A stretch of DNA of 64,000 nt, taken from the NCBI GenBank assembly GCA_022701365.1, contig JAKUHH010000040.1, positions 434,001-498,000 on the forward strand. The letters run 5' to 3'. Every line of letters starts with the position of its first letter. The first letter of the stretch is position 1. Of this stretch, positions 19,994 to 31,047 are shown in pieces. The notes beneath the pieces are model-generated. The model was not told the origin of the DNA, made no database searches, and saw only the letters and a list, made by a program, of their open reading frames with translations. The position numbers were made by a program, and so were the translations under genes. Origin of the DNA: Mycocentrospora acerina (taxonomy: Eukaryota > Ascomycota > Dothideomycetes > Pleosporales).

Positions 19994-21307
19994 CTACAAA
20001 ATCTCGATAACAGCAATCCCATCAGCGTCAAGCCACTTGGATTCCGACCCAGAAACTCTCCCTTTGGAGCAGAGCCACATCAACAACCACATATGCTCTA
20101 CCACTTCGCCCCAGCAATACACCTTGACTATACCAATCTTCTCTGGATACTTGGAATCCCGGTGCAGTGTCGTAGCCCATCCAAGTCTCCCGCTTTGAAC
20201 ATGCTCGTACAGAGAACCCCAAAATTCATGCTGGAGCGCCTGCGGCCACGAAGAGCAGTCGACACACCAGTGACCGCGTTCGTCAGACTGGAGCGCGCGT
20301 ACTTTCTTCGAGGGTTTGAAGCGCGTGGGATTCTGTACTTTGACTCCTGCGAGATGCTTGGTGATCTGTGAGGGTAGAGTGCCTGTTTCTGCAACGGATA
20401 CTTCTGGCGCTGGCGGGAAAACGTTGACTGGAATCTTTGTAAAGTCTGAAGCGTTCAGAGCGACAATACTAGTATCCAGAGAAAGCTGCGTCTCGTCTGC
20501 ATCTTGCGTGACGAAAAGTGAAAAGTCTAAGGTAGTATCCAAAAGTCGAGACTCCTGGTGATTTGCGCTGAAGCTGCTCATCTCTGGTGAGTAAGTGGAC
20601 GACGGCACCTCTGCTGCGCTCGAGCTGGGACCCTCCCATCTAGATTCCAAACCAACCGTCTGTAAATTATCTTGATCAGATTCCTCGTCATCTTCAACCT
20701 CACTTCTCTCGTCTTCTCCCGTATCCTCATCCGTCGTCGAGTAGTCATCTTGCAGTTGACTTTGCAGGATCTGAGCTGCCAACTGCGAGTCCTCAATGAA
20801 CGCAGTGTCAGCCTCTTCATTTTCTTCTTCCTCTTCCTCCTCAACAAGTGGAGTTTGCCGCTGTCTACCCGCACCGCTTGTTTTAGGAGTCGTCTGATGC
20901 CTCCAGTTCACGTGGATACGATTCAGTTTGGCTAGTCGACTTGAAGTAGATGGCGAGCCATCATCATAGTAGAGCTGAGAATTCGAACGCTGCTGGCCCT
21001 CGGAGGAAACATACGACGGAAAACTGCCATACGAGTCTTTGCTAGTCGTAAACATTGAACTTTGATATCCATCCGAATGATTCGAATTCAAATCCCTCTT
21101 CGCTGGTGTAGCATTGGCAACACTCAACACTGAAATATTGTGGGGGACCTGATCTCCCGATGCTTGACAAGCCTCAACCAGATCAACGTCGTCCCCATGT
21201 CGTCGATACGATTCAAATTCTTTGTAAGCTTCAGCTACAGATCGGTACAAGTCGTCGTTTTGTAGAGTCGCAGACGTAGAAATGTGCACTAAGATTTCAT
21301 CCGTCAT
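19994..21307 (-). CDS. Conserved fungal protein of unknown function
   Basis: Single exon, 437 residues, not matched to a named family. The first ~300 residues look disordered: Ser-rich, a Glu run (~160-170) and acidic stretches with SEVEDDEESDQDN. The last ~110 residues look folded: RGHWCVDCSSWP, HEFWGSLYEHVQSGRLGWATTLHRD, then KVYCWGEVVEHMWLLMWLCSKGRV and SKWLDADGIAVIEIL. The pattern GHWxVDCSxW...GWA...VYCWGExVEHxWLLxxLxSK...WxDA seems familiar from other filamentous ascomycete proteins without assigned function. Tryptophan and cysteine density suggests a compact domain. No membrane segment or targeting signal is seen. The gene is leftward, upstream of ATP1's 3' end. Confidence 0.75.
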   Translation of the reverse strand: MTDEILVHISTSATLQNDDLYRSVAEAYKEFESYRRHGDDVDLVEACQASGDQVPHNISVLSVANATPAKRDLNSNHSDGYQSSMFTTSKDSYGSFPSYVSSEGQQRSNSQLYYDDGSPSTSSRLAKLNRIHVNWRHQTTPKTSGAGRQRQTPLVEEEEEEENEEADTAFIEDSQLAAQILQSQLQDDYSTTDEDTGEDERSEVEDDEESDQDNLQTVGLESRWEGPSSSAAEVPSSTYSPEMSSFSANHQESRLLDTTLDFSLFVTQDADETQLSLDTSIVALNASDFTKIPVNVFPPAPEVSVAETGTLPSQITKHLAGVKVQNPTRFKPSKKVRALQSDERGHWCVDCSSWPQALQHEFWGSLYEHVQSGRLGWATTLHRDSKYPEKIGIVKVYCWGEVVEHMWLLMWLCSKGRVSGSESKWLDADGIAVIEIL

Positions 21308-22008
21308 GTTTGATGCCGATCAGTTTTAGTTGATGGAATTGCTCAGCCATTATATCGCATTTAGTGGTGATGCTCAAATTAGGTGCGATCCAAAGCGCCA
21401 AAAAAAAAGAGTTGGCGAGAGGTATGCAGAGGGTCGTCACGTCGCTTCGACGTCGACATGGCTTGGCAGCAAAGGGCCTGTGCACCTCCCGCCATTCACT
21501 GCTGCTTTTGGTACTTCGATCTAGCTCGAGCCTTTCTCCGATCAAAGACATGCTGGAGCGGGTATCGTAGCCTTAAAAGCGGCATTGACCCCACATCTCC
21601 ACATGCACAGAGAATCCGGCACATACACAAGGACCGTGGCACCAATCATCACACACTTCACAAACGTCTCAACAACGCAGAAAAGGACGTTGAACATGAA
21701 CATGAATTTGGATATACAGTCGACCCATTCTCGCCCATCAAGACCAGAGACGCTTGTACAACGCTAACAGAGTAAAGGGGAATCACAAGATAGGGTAGTC
21801 GACTTTTTGGAGAAGAGGCATCGCCGACGCGCACAAACACACCAACCATGGTCAATCATGAACGAGAAAATCTTCCATATTGAGACAGCTGATGGCGAGG
21901 ACGCATCTTCTATTATACATCTATTCTCAGAGGACCAATCAGCACATATTTTGACCCCGCAAAGAACCGCTGGAATAGAGGAGTACCCACTCTTCACGCC
22001 TCTCCCAT
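21308..22008. other. Intergenic region upstream of the unknown gene and downstream of ATP1
   Basis: About 700 bp with the ATP1 3' flank and the promoter of the unknown gene. No coding unit is recognised. Confidence 0.55.
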
Positions 22009-24355
22009 CTAAACAAAGCTCTTGGTGAAGCTTGTGGCAACCTCCTTCAGCTTGGCCTCCAACTCCTTGCTGAGCGCACCTTCCCGCTCGATCTGGGCAA
22101 GCAGCTCAGACTCGTTCGATCGGAGGTGGGCAAGGAAGTCAGCCTCCCACTGGAGAATCTTGCTGACGGGAACGTTGTCGAGCAGACCGTTGACACCGGC
22201 GTAGATCAAAGGAACCATCTCGTTGACGGCCATGGGGGAGTACTGCTTCTGCTTGAGGAGCTCGGTAAGACGCTCACCACGGTTGAGGGTCTGCTTGGTG
22301 GCGGCATCCAAATCGGAACCGAATTGGGCGAAAGCGGCGACTTCACGGTACTGGGCCAAGAAGAGCTTCAGCGAACCGGCGACCTGCTTCATGGCCTTGA
22401 CCTGGGCAGCGGAACCGACACGGGACACGGAAAGACCGACGTTAATGGCGGGGCGGATACCCTTGTAGAACAACTCAGCCTCCAAGAAGATCTGGCCATC
22501 GGTAATGGAAATGACGTTGGTGGGAATGTAGGCAGACACGTCACCACCCTGGGTCTCAATGACGGGCAGAGCGGTGAGCGAACCACCACCGAGCTTGTCG
22601 TTCATCTTGGCCGAACGCTCGAGAAGACGAGAGTGCAGGTAGAAAACGCTATCGTAATGTTAGCACATGTTTGGCAATCCTTGTCTCTGAGGAGTTTGTA
22701 CGTACTCTCCGGGGTAGGCCTCACGACCAGGGGGACGACGGAGAAGCAGAGACATTTGACGGTAGGCAACGGCCTGCTTCGTCAAATCGTCGTAGATGAT
22801 CAGAGCATGCTTTCCATTATCGCGGAAGTGTTCGCCCATTGATGTTCCTAATCGGGTAAGGTCAGTATGTTGTTGTATTTGTTGTTATTATGTGACGCGA
22901 GTATGTTGAAGTAGAAGTAGAAGTAGAAGTAGAAAAAAAGGGAAAATTGAAAGTCTGATGGGTGGCGACGATGACGGACGGCGTCCATGGCCCGGGTCCT
23001 GGGGCCAACGAGGGGGGGGGGGTTGAAAAAAGCCTTTTTGAGATCCAGCGAACCCAACTTGGCAACCCTTTCTTGAGGTAGGAGAAGACAAAGCGATGAG
23101 GAAGAAATAAAAAGAAGGGGAATACTAACCGGTGAAGGGAGCAAGGTATTGCAGAGGAGCAGCCTCGGAAGCGGTGGCGGCAACAATGATGGTGTACTTC
23201 ATGGCATCGTTCTCCTCAAGGGTCTTGACGAGCTGGGCAACAGTAGATCGCTTCTGACCAACGGCAACGTAGATGCAGTAAAGCTTCTTCTTCTCGTCGG
23301 TGCCGTTGTTCCAGCGGGCCTGGTTGAGCATGGCGTCGAGGGCAACGGCCGTCTTTCCGGTCTGACGATCACCAATGATCAGCTCACGCTGACCACGTCC
23401 AATGGGCACCATGGCGTCGATGGACTTAAGACCGGTCTGCACGGGCTCGCGGACGGACTGACGGGGCAGAATTCCGGGGGCCTTGAGCTGGGCACGGCGC
23501 CTCAGGGTAGTGTTGAGAGAACCCTTGCCGTCAATGGGGTTGCCGAGAGCGTCAACAACACGACCAAGGAGCTGCTCGCCAACGGGAACGTCGACCTGGG
23601 GGGGTTAGCTGGCGTCTGGAGGCCCGGCGTGGGGCAAATCCTACAATCTCTCCGGTACGCTTGACCGTCTCGCCCTCCTTGACCAATCGATCGGAACCGA
23701 ACAGCACAACACCGACCTGGCCGGCCTCCAAGTTCATGCACATGCCCTTGACACCGGAGGCGAACCTGCGGACCCGTTAGCATCCGTGGGGGGTCTGGGC
23801 TGGGAGGGGCCTGGCGTACTCGACGAGCTCCTCGGCCTGGACGTTGTTCATGCCGTGGACACGGGCAATACCGTCACTGTCATGTCGTCGTCAGCTGAGC
23901 GTCCTGTGTGCAATGGCGGCGATGGCGCGCGGCGGCGTACCCAACGGAAAGCACACGTCCGGTCTCGGCGAGGTTGTTCTCCTCCTGCACGCCGCGGATC
24001 CTCTGCTCGAGAATCGACGAGACCTCGGTGGGCGCGGCCTTTGCATCGGCGGCGTAGGCCCTGGCGAAGGCGGGCGTGGCGCGGGTCTGGAGGCAGAGAA
24101 AATCCGTCAGTACTCGGCTCGGCAAAGAGAAGCGCCCGCCCGCCCAGCCAACGCCGCAGGTCCCCCAGGCGCCTCGGCGAAGCTGCCCGGCGGCGCCAAT
24201 GGCAGCGGGACGGCGCGCGGAGGGCTGCGGGCGATGGCGAGGCAGGCGGCAGGCGCAATGGCGGGCGGTTGCGATGGACTTACCGACGCAATCCTGCTCG
24301 AGGCAGAGATTGCCGCAACCCGGCGGGTGCTCTGGCGGATGGCTCTTGAGAACAT
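22009..24355 (-). CDS. ATP1: Mitochondrial F1 ATP synthase subunit alpha
   Basis: Alpha subunit of mitochondrial F1-ATPase. Seven exons: 24355-24284, 24086-23941, 23876-23820, 23765-23645, 23595-23130, 22847-22706 and 22648-22009; all phases agree and give 547 residues. The N-terminus MFSRAIRQSTRRVAAISASS is an Arg/Ser-rich mitochondrial presequence. VGDGIARVHGMNNVQAEELVE, the Walker A motif [66 protein letters not shown] and the C-terminal SNESELLAQIEREG are all diagnostic. Five introns are 43-197 nt; intron 5 is 282 nt and contains low-complexity DNA. The intron-dense 5' third is typical of highly expressed fungal genes. Certain identification. Confidence 0.98.
22848..23129 (-). other. Long ATP1 intron with (AGAAGT)n and G-run
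   Basis: A 282-nt intron, clearly longer than its neighbours. It holds four to five units of gaagta/agaagt at ~22911-22936 and a run of G residues at ~23012-23022. Confidence 0.85.
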
Positions 24356-25007
24356 GGTGTGGTGCTCAAGAGACTATTGAGGGATCTCTGCAACCAATTG
24401 AGATTGATGCAGGTGGGAAAGAGGGGAGATGGTGATGGAGTGGAAGAGTGGAAGCTCTGCTGGAGGGAGGAAGAACTTGAGCCCTCCCGGACGAGGAAAG
24501 CGCAACCCACACGCACAGACCCACGCCTTCCCCGAAACGAGCCGCCAACGAGGTAAACACGGAGAATCGCCATGGACGACCACGCTGCGAGATGCATCTA
24601 ATTGAGAAATGCTCGAGTGCACTCGACTGCAGGCGACGCCACACGGCCGGCCAGGTCCCTCCACGTTGTTCAAGCAAGGCTCTATCGAGGTGCGCCCGCT
24701 GCAAGAGGGGCGTGCCCAACCCCCACCCAAAAGACATACATGTATATACACACATCAAACACACTTTCCAAATATTAACAAGCTGCTAACACGCTTCTCA
24801 TGCGCCGTGTACACCTGACTCCTGTGCAATGCTAGCCTCTCGCCGTACCAGTGCCCACCCTCGACGTCTGGCGTCTCTGCTGTCCACCTCCACACCTCTC
24901 CACACCACTGCCCTCCCAGGTTTCTGTGGAGCCATTCGCCCTCCTCTTCCAGACTGGCCTTTTGCCCAACAAAAACTGCCAGGCCAACCCTATCCCTAGC
25001 CCTAACC
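24356..25007. promoter_or_regulatory. ATP1 promoter and 5' flank
   Basis: About 650 bp between the ATP1 start and the MPO1 stop, CT-rich on the plus strand. It ends in a telomere-like array described separately. No gene seen. Confidence 0.5.
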
Positions 25008-25011
25008 CTAC
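24987..25011 (-). repeat. Short interstitial telomere-like array
   Basis: On the minus strand the words TAGGGT, TAGGGC, TAGGGA and TAGGGT follow one another, four imperfect TTAGGG-type units. The first TAG is the MPO1 stop codon. Confidence 0.75.
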
Positions 25012-25741
25012 TTTGCTGACCCGTTCTGGCCCTTCTCCTTGCTCTTCTTAAACTTTTCAATTTCCTGCTCGACGCCCTTGTCTATCCGGCGCTTCAATTC
25101 AGGACGGTAGCCGAGCGAAAAGAGGACCTCGAACCAGACAAAAAAGGGGGCCAGGAAGAGCGCCTGCACCAAGTTGTCGATCAATGCCGGGGCCCTTCCC
25201 TCAAACTTTCCGTGTCCGACAAACTGTGCTATCCAGCAGGCGACGTGAATCCCACCAGCAATCCAGTTGGCCGTAGCTCCGTACGTCGACGTGAGGTGGT
25301 TGGCGTACGCAGTGGCGCCAACAAGGAGAGGCGCCAGGATTCCTCCCGCGACAGGTTCCATGAGAACGTAGAGTGTCGAGTACAAGACGGCTCCTACTGT
25401 GCCGACATTGAGAGGAAGGTTGGGGACGGATAGCCAGGATGGCAGCGGCACGGCAGGGGTGTTGGTAAGCTGCCGCAGGGTTAGCGCTTGCCGTGGCACT
25501 TTTGACGAGGCACTCGTACCAGCAAGATTGCCGTCAACAAAATCGGGGGCACGCAGAGGATATGTATGCCAACATTGACCTGTGGAAGACGCGGTTAGTC
25601 GGCATGTCGAGGTCCGCGGTTGCAGGGAGAACTAGCTTTGTTGTGGTGGTAGGACCCATACTGCCTCTCAGTCAGTCTCAATCATGCACTCGCCCAGGAA
25701 TGACGTACGAAGAGGAGTTGCTTCTCGAGGTTGAGCGACAT
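25008..25741 (-). CDS. MPO1: Mpo1-type 2-hydroxy fatty acid dioxygenase (DUF962)
   Basis: A 192-residue multi-pass ER protein of the Mpo1/YGL010w (DUF962) family; yeast Mpo1 is an Fe(II)-dependent dioxygenase that shortens 2-hydroxy fatty acids in phytosphingosine breakdown. Exons: 25741-25709, 25660-25637, 25579-25520 and 25469-25008. The start MSLNLEKQLLF leads into YGSYHHNK and VNVGIHILCVPPILL, the conserved HHN...H iron-ligand region. Later motifs are WIAGGIHVACWIAQFVGHG and LFLAPFFVWFEVLFSLGYRP, with His residues again in family positions, and a Lys-rich tail. The intron after HHNK must be removed for the frame to continue, yet its donor reads GC (AAA|gctagt), so it is probably a GC-AG intron. 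Family call is secure. Confidence 0.9.
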
Positions 25742-26398
25742 GGTTGCGGATGTGATGGGGTACGTTTGCGCGCGTCAAAGAGTTGAGCAATCACCAAGAG
25801 AACATGTCTTGAAGACGGGGGAGCGGCGGGAAACAGGGCGTCTAGATCGCCGGGATCTGTCGCTGCAGTCGCGGAAGCAAGGTGATGGGCAGAGGGCAGA
25901 TGCACGGCGTGAAGGTCTCACGGCGGGAGTGTGGGGCGCATTGCGAGCTGGCAGCTGTCGCGGATGCGGGCTAGGCACATGATTTTCCGCCTGCCGAGCC
26001 CTGACGCCCCGACATCCTGACATGTTCTGAGCTTGCCCAACGTCCAACGCGCATTGTCCTTGCAGCCTTCCACCCGCTCTTCCCCACGACTGCTCCCCCC
26101 GCGCCATCCGACTCGGACAACCGGCGCGCAAGATCCGGAACTGGGCGTGTGGGCTGTTGGATTCTGTAGTAGAAAGAGCCGTGTCGCTGGTCGAAGGCGC
26201 ATCTTGCTCGAGAAACGCCTCCTGGTGCGCGCAGGCCAGACTATAGAGGCGCATAATCTCTGGACATTGTCTCCAGCTCACCCATCGTCCACCGTCCACC
26301 GCCCCGTCTTTGCACCGTGCATTCCCACCTCCAGTCCTGACAACACCGCGCGCACCAAGTCCACCCTGCCCGTCAGCTCTACCTCGCAGCGCGCAGCC
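25742..26398. promoter_or_regulatory. Divergent promoter of MPO1 and RPB7
   Basis: The 657 bp between two diverging starts, GC-rich with CT-rich pyrimidine stretches close to RPB7. No gene recognised. Confidence 0.5.
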
Positions 26399-27078
26399 AT
26401 GTTCTTCCTCAAGGAGCTCGAGAAGACAATCCAGCTGCATCCGTCCTACTTTGGCCCCCTGATCCGCTCGCACATTCACAAGGAGCTGCTGCAGAAAGAG
26501 GAGGGCTCGAGCACCGGAAAGTACACCATTGTCTGCGTCCTCGACTCGTTCGACATCTCAGATGGACAAGTGATGCCTGGCTCTGGCTCTGCCGAGTACG
26601 TCGTTCACTACAAGGCGATTGTATGGCGGCCGTACAAGGGAGAGGTGGTACGTCTGAACGATCCGCGAGTGCCACAAATGACACGCGTGTTAATTCTTGA
26701 CTAGTTGGATGGCATAGTAACCTCGGTCCTCCGTACTGGCTTCTTCGTCGAGTGTGGTTCTCTGCAGGTCTTTGTGGGCCGTAACGTAAAGCTCACCCGC
26801 CCAAGGCACCCTCGCATGTCCACTAACAAGCCTTAGATGATTCCCTCTGATATCACATTCGACGCCAACGCGACGCCTCCCCAATGGACGGACAATAGCG
26901 AGCAGGTTATCGAAAAGGGCACCAATATTCGCATCAAGATCAAGGGTATCCGATCTGACATTGACAAGATGTATGCTGTCGGGACTATGAAAGAGGTAGG
27001 CAGCCTACTCGACTCGAACATCGACTTTCCAACTAACCATTTGAATTCTAGGACTACCTGGGCCCACTGTCGCAATAA
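26399..27078 (+). CDS. RPB7: RNA polymerase II subunit Rpb7
   Basis: Rpb7, partner of Rpb4 in the stalk of RNA polymerase II. Exons 26399-26647, 26705-26785, 26837-26995 and 27052-27078 give exactly 171 residues, the same as yeast Rpb7. MFFLKELEKTIQLHPSYFGP opens the N-terminal RNP-like domain; GKYTIVCVLDSFDISDGQ and EYVVHYKAIVWRPYKGEV complete it. LDGIVTSVLRTGFFVECG begins the S1/OB RNA-binding fold, which ends in IRIKIKGIRSDIDKMYAVGTMKEDYLGPL. The last coding exon is only nine codons including the stop. All junctions are canonical and in phase. Certain identification. Confidence 0.97.
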
Positions 27079-27716
27079 AGTGGCAGCGATATTAATCTGC
27101 TTGGCGACGAGGACAAGGTCAGGCCAGGGCAAGATCGTCTGCAGGAGCCTGGCGTCTCTTCACAGGCGAAGACGAGTGACGTGATCTTGTCGCATACCAA
27201 CACAGAAAAGTCACCGCAGGAATCACCGCATGGCGAGTCGACAACAGCAATGGTGCGCAGGCTGTGAGGTTCATTACAAAAAACACATTGATGTAAAAGC
27301 AAATGCAGCTGAAGATGCATGCAGGGGACTTGTGGGAAGTGCACACGCGAGACTGATCCCAAACTCGCGGCGGTAGAGATAGGCAAGGGGCTCCTTTGTA
27401 TTTGTTCTTCCCTAGAAAGGATTAGAATAAAAGATCGCATCTTGACGTGTTTATTGCATGGTGTGTCTGCCACGTTCGTATCGTGTGTCAAAAGTGCTTT
27501 TTAGCTGGCTTGGTCTTGTTTCGGCCAACACCAGCTCCCAAACCTCCGTCCTAGCTCCGCAACCGTGAATGCTGGCAACAGCTACCTGTCTGCTTGTGAC
27601 CGACCGTAACCTGCTACTTACCAGTTCCACGCGACCAGGTAACATCCTACCATTGCCACATTCTTTGCTGTGACATGGCTCCAGTCCCTTAATATTAAGA
27701 CTCTATAGACACCACG
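27079..27716. other. Intergenic region, RPB7 3' flank and DPP IV promoter
   Basis: About 640 bp between tandem rightward genes. Small ORFs only; nothing recognisable. Confidence 0.55.
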
Positions 27717-30604
27717 ATGCCACGCGACCGCACCGTGAAAGAGGAGGAGGAAGCCGGGCTCCTCGGGCGAGACGAAGCGTCAACGCGCACCTCGGAAGAC
27801 GGCTCAGAGGCTTCTGGTTCCTCGGTGTCCACCATGTCACTAGTTCTCGAGCACATCAACGACGATGCATTCAACGGCGCGTCGCAACCGAAGCTCTCAG
27901 AGAAGTACAGAGACGATGATGACAACGACAACGACGCGTTTGGGCAGGCGCGCAATCGCCTTGACATAGAAGACGGGCGAAACCACGTGCTCGAACCCGT
28001 GGACAAGAAGGCGCGACGGATGCTTTGGATCGTTGGCGTAGTTTGTGTCATAGGTTGGAGCCTTGCGCTCGTTACCTTCTTGATGAATGGCAGCTACAAG
28101 CATGCATCCTCCCGCCCGCATGACCCGCTCGCAAGCTCAACAAAGGGCTCCGGGAAGAAGATTACTCTCGACAGTGTGCTCAGCGGGCAGTGGTATCCTC
28201 AGCAGCAGAGAGTAGAGTGGATCGCAGGACCAAACGGTGAAGACGGCTTGCTGTTGGAGAAGAACGTGCCAGGCAAGGAGTATTTGGTTGTCGAGGACGT
28301 CAGGAACAAAGACATCTCTGGAACGGCCGCCAAAACCATAACATTAATGAAGAAGAATGGCTTCCAGGCAAACGGCCACCACGTCTATCCCAGTAATGTA
28401 TGGCCCAGCAAGGACTTCAAGAAAGTCCTCGTCATGTCGAGCCAGCAGAAGAATTGGAGGCACTCCTTCACGGGAGTGTACTGGATTTTCGACGTCGCGT
28501 CGCAGACTGGTGAGCCTTTGGACCCGGAACATCCGAATGGCAGGATCCAACTGGCGTCGTGGTCGCCCCAGTCAGATGCTGTGGTATTCACGAGGGACAA
28601 CAACATGTTCCTGCGCAAGCTGGACTCAAAGAGTGCTGTCCCAATCACAACGGATGGCGGGTCTGAGCTTTTCTATGGAGTCCCCGACTGGGTCTACGAA
28701 GAAGAGGTATTCCAGGCGAATAGCGCGACATGGTGGTCTGAAGACGGCCAGTATGTTGCTTTCCTTCGAACAGACGAGTCCATAGTGCCAACCTTCCCGG
28801 TGCAGTACTTTGTGTCGCGACCAAGTGGAGAGCTGCCTAAAACTGGAGAGGAGAACTACCCAGAGGTCCGTAATATCAAGTATCCCAAGGCCGGCGCACC
28901 AAACCCCATCGTATCCCTGCAGTTCTACGATGTTGCAAAAGGACAGGTCTTTAGTGTCAAAATCTCGGATGACTTTCCAGACGATAATCGTCTCATTACT
29001 GAAATTATTTGGGCCGGCAAGACAAAGCAAGTGCTTGTCAAGGAGACTAACCGAGAAAGCGACATCCTCAAAGTTGTCTTGATAGACGTCGAGAAACGAA
29101 CTGGTAAAACTATCAGGACAGAGAATGTAGCCAAACTCGATGGAGGTTGGTTCGAGGTCTCTCAAAAGACGACATTTGTCCCCGCCGACCCTAACAATGG
29201 TCGCAAGGACGATGGGTACATCGACACGGTCATCCACGAGGGCTATGATCACATTGGATACTTTACACCTTTGAACGCCAGCGAGCCAATCCTGCTTACA
29301 CAGGGTGAGTGGGAAGTTGTTGAGGCACCATCACGCGTAGACTTGAAAAGCAACATTGTTTACTACATATCCACCGAACGCAGCTCCATAGAGCGCCACC
29401 CATATGCCGTATATCTTAATGGTACTGGAAAGAGGGAAGTTATCGAGAATAACCCTCCTGGCTTCTACGAGGCCTCTTTCTCCGCCGGCGGTTCCTATGC
29501 CCTCATCTCCTGCAAAGGGCCCGGCATCCCTTGGCAGAAGGTCATCAGCACACCTTCCAGTACGGAAAAGTACTCTAGGACACTTGAGGAAAACAAGGCT
29601 CTTGAGCGCTTCGCCCGCGAACATGAACTCCCTATCCTCAAGTACGACACCATCGACGTGGACGGCTTCAAACTCAACGTCATCGAGCGCCGACCGCCAC
29701 ACTTTAGCGAGAAGAAGAAGTACCCTGTGCTATTCTACCAGTACAGCGGCCCCGGCTCGCAGCAGGTGCATAGAAAATTTGAAGTTGATTTCCAAGCGTA
29801 CATTGCCGCTACTCTTGGGTACATTGTCGTCACAGTCGATGGACGTGGAACAGGCTTCCTCGGCCGCAAGCTACGCTGCATCACAAGGGGAAACATCGGA
29901 CACTACGAAGCACTTGATCAAATCGCCGCCGCCAAAATCTGGAAGGCAAAGAGTTATGTCGATGGCGAGCGAATGGCGATCTGGGGGTGGAGTTATGGCG
30001 GTTTCCAGACACTAAAGACGCTTGAGACCGACGCTGGCGAGACATTCAAGTACGGCATGGCGGTCGCTCCCGTCACAGATTGGAGATTTTACGGTGAGTT
30101 TCTTCCTTCCACCCATTCCAACTCTCCTCTTCCTGTCCCCCCTAACTAACATCCCTACCCCTTATAGACTCCATATACACCGAGCGCTACATGCACCGCC
30201 CACAGAACAATGCCATAGGCTACGACAACACATCCATTAGCGACGTGGAATCGCTCGCCAAAAACGTCCGCTTCCTCGTCATGCACGGCGTCGCAGACGA
30301 CAACGTCCACATGCAAAACACGCTCACGCTGCTCGACCGCCTGGATCTTGCCGGCGTTGAGAACTACGATGTCCACGTCTTCCCAGACTCGGATCACAGC
30401 ATCTACTTCCACAATGCCAATAGGATTGTTTACGATAGTAAGTCTGCCCCTTTGTTCGGTTCTATACTCCAAAAAAAATTACTAATGCGTTTTGTTTCTG
30501 CAGAGCTGAACTGGTGGCTCATCAATGCTTTCAACGGCGAGTGGTTGAGAGTCCAACATGTGACGCCCAAGGCGCAGGCTGAAGGGAAATTGAGGGTACG
30601 ATAG
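27717..30604 (+). CDS. dapB: Dipeptidyl aminopeptidase IV, vacuolar type (DapB)
   Basis: A type II membrane serine peptidase of the S9B family (DapB/Ste13/Dap2), releasing X-Pro or X-Ala dipeptides. Exons 27717-30093, 30168-30437 and 30504-30604 give 915 residues, the usual length. An acidic N-terminus with a GLLGRDE-type segment precedes one membrane helix at ~102-124 (WIVGVVCVIGWSLALVTF). The beta-propeller follows; DWVYEEEVF holds the double Glu that binds the substrate N-terminus. The catalytic triad is visible: Ser759 in GWSYGG, Asp in MHGVADDNVH (836/837) and His869 in FPDSDHSIYFH. NST/NGT sites suggest glycosylation. The second and third exons were needed to recover the Asp and His. 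The choice between vacuolar DapB and Golgi Ste13-like rests on N-terminal length. Confidence 0.94.
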
Positions 30605-31047
30605 TGGATGATGGAGGTTAAGTGTTTGTGACTTTTGGACAGTTGACAGAGTCTTTTAAGGGGGGGGGGGCGTTTTTTGTTGTCTAGTATTTCTAATAGA
30701 TGGTTTACTTTGAGCTACTACTACTTCCTGCAAGCATTTTTTCTTCTTCTTCTTCTTCTTCTTCTTTCTTTCCTATCAATGGCTTCGTTGGTGCTTGCTT
30801 GCTTGCTTGCCTTGTGCTCGTGCAATGTCCAGATTTTGTAAAGGTGATAAATACCAACATGAGAAGTTGTTGTAGAGACTCGAAAGGACACAACTACGGA
30901 AAGTTCAACAACTCATCATCATCGAGACATGTGTATGTATCGATTATTGTTCATATTGTCATCAAGCCATATATACATATATGCTATACCCAACCCTGAC
31001 TCCGCCTATGCTCGTCATGTATGCCAGCGGTCTCCCTTCCCACCCAC
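30605..31047. other. Convergent 3' flanks with (TTC)n
   Basis: Between the convergent DPP IV and dehydratase stops. It holds a G run near 30661-30670 and a (ttc)8-type run near 30739-30765. No gene seen. Confidence 0.65.

Noticed and set aside
22862..23186. Serine/threonine-rich small ORFs within ATP1
   Set aside because: They lie in the long ATP1 intron and in antisense or shifted frames of ATP1 exons.
24987..25011. True chromosome end
   Set aside because: Only four imperfect units, with genes continuing on both sides.
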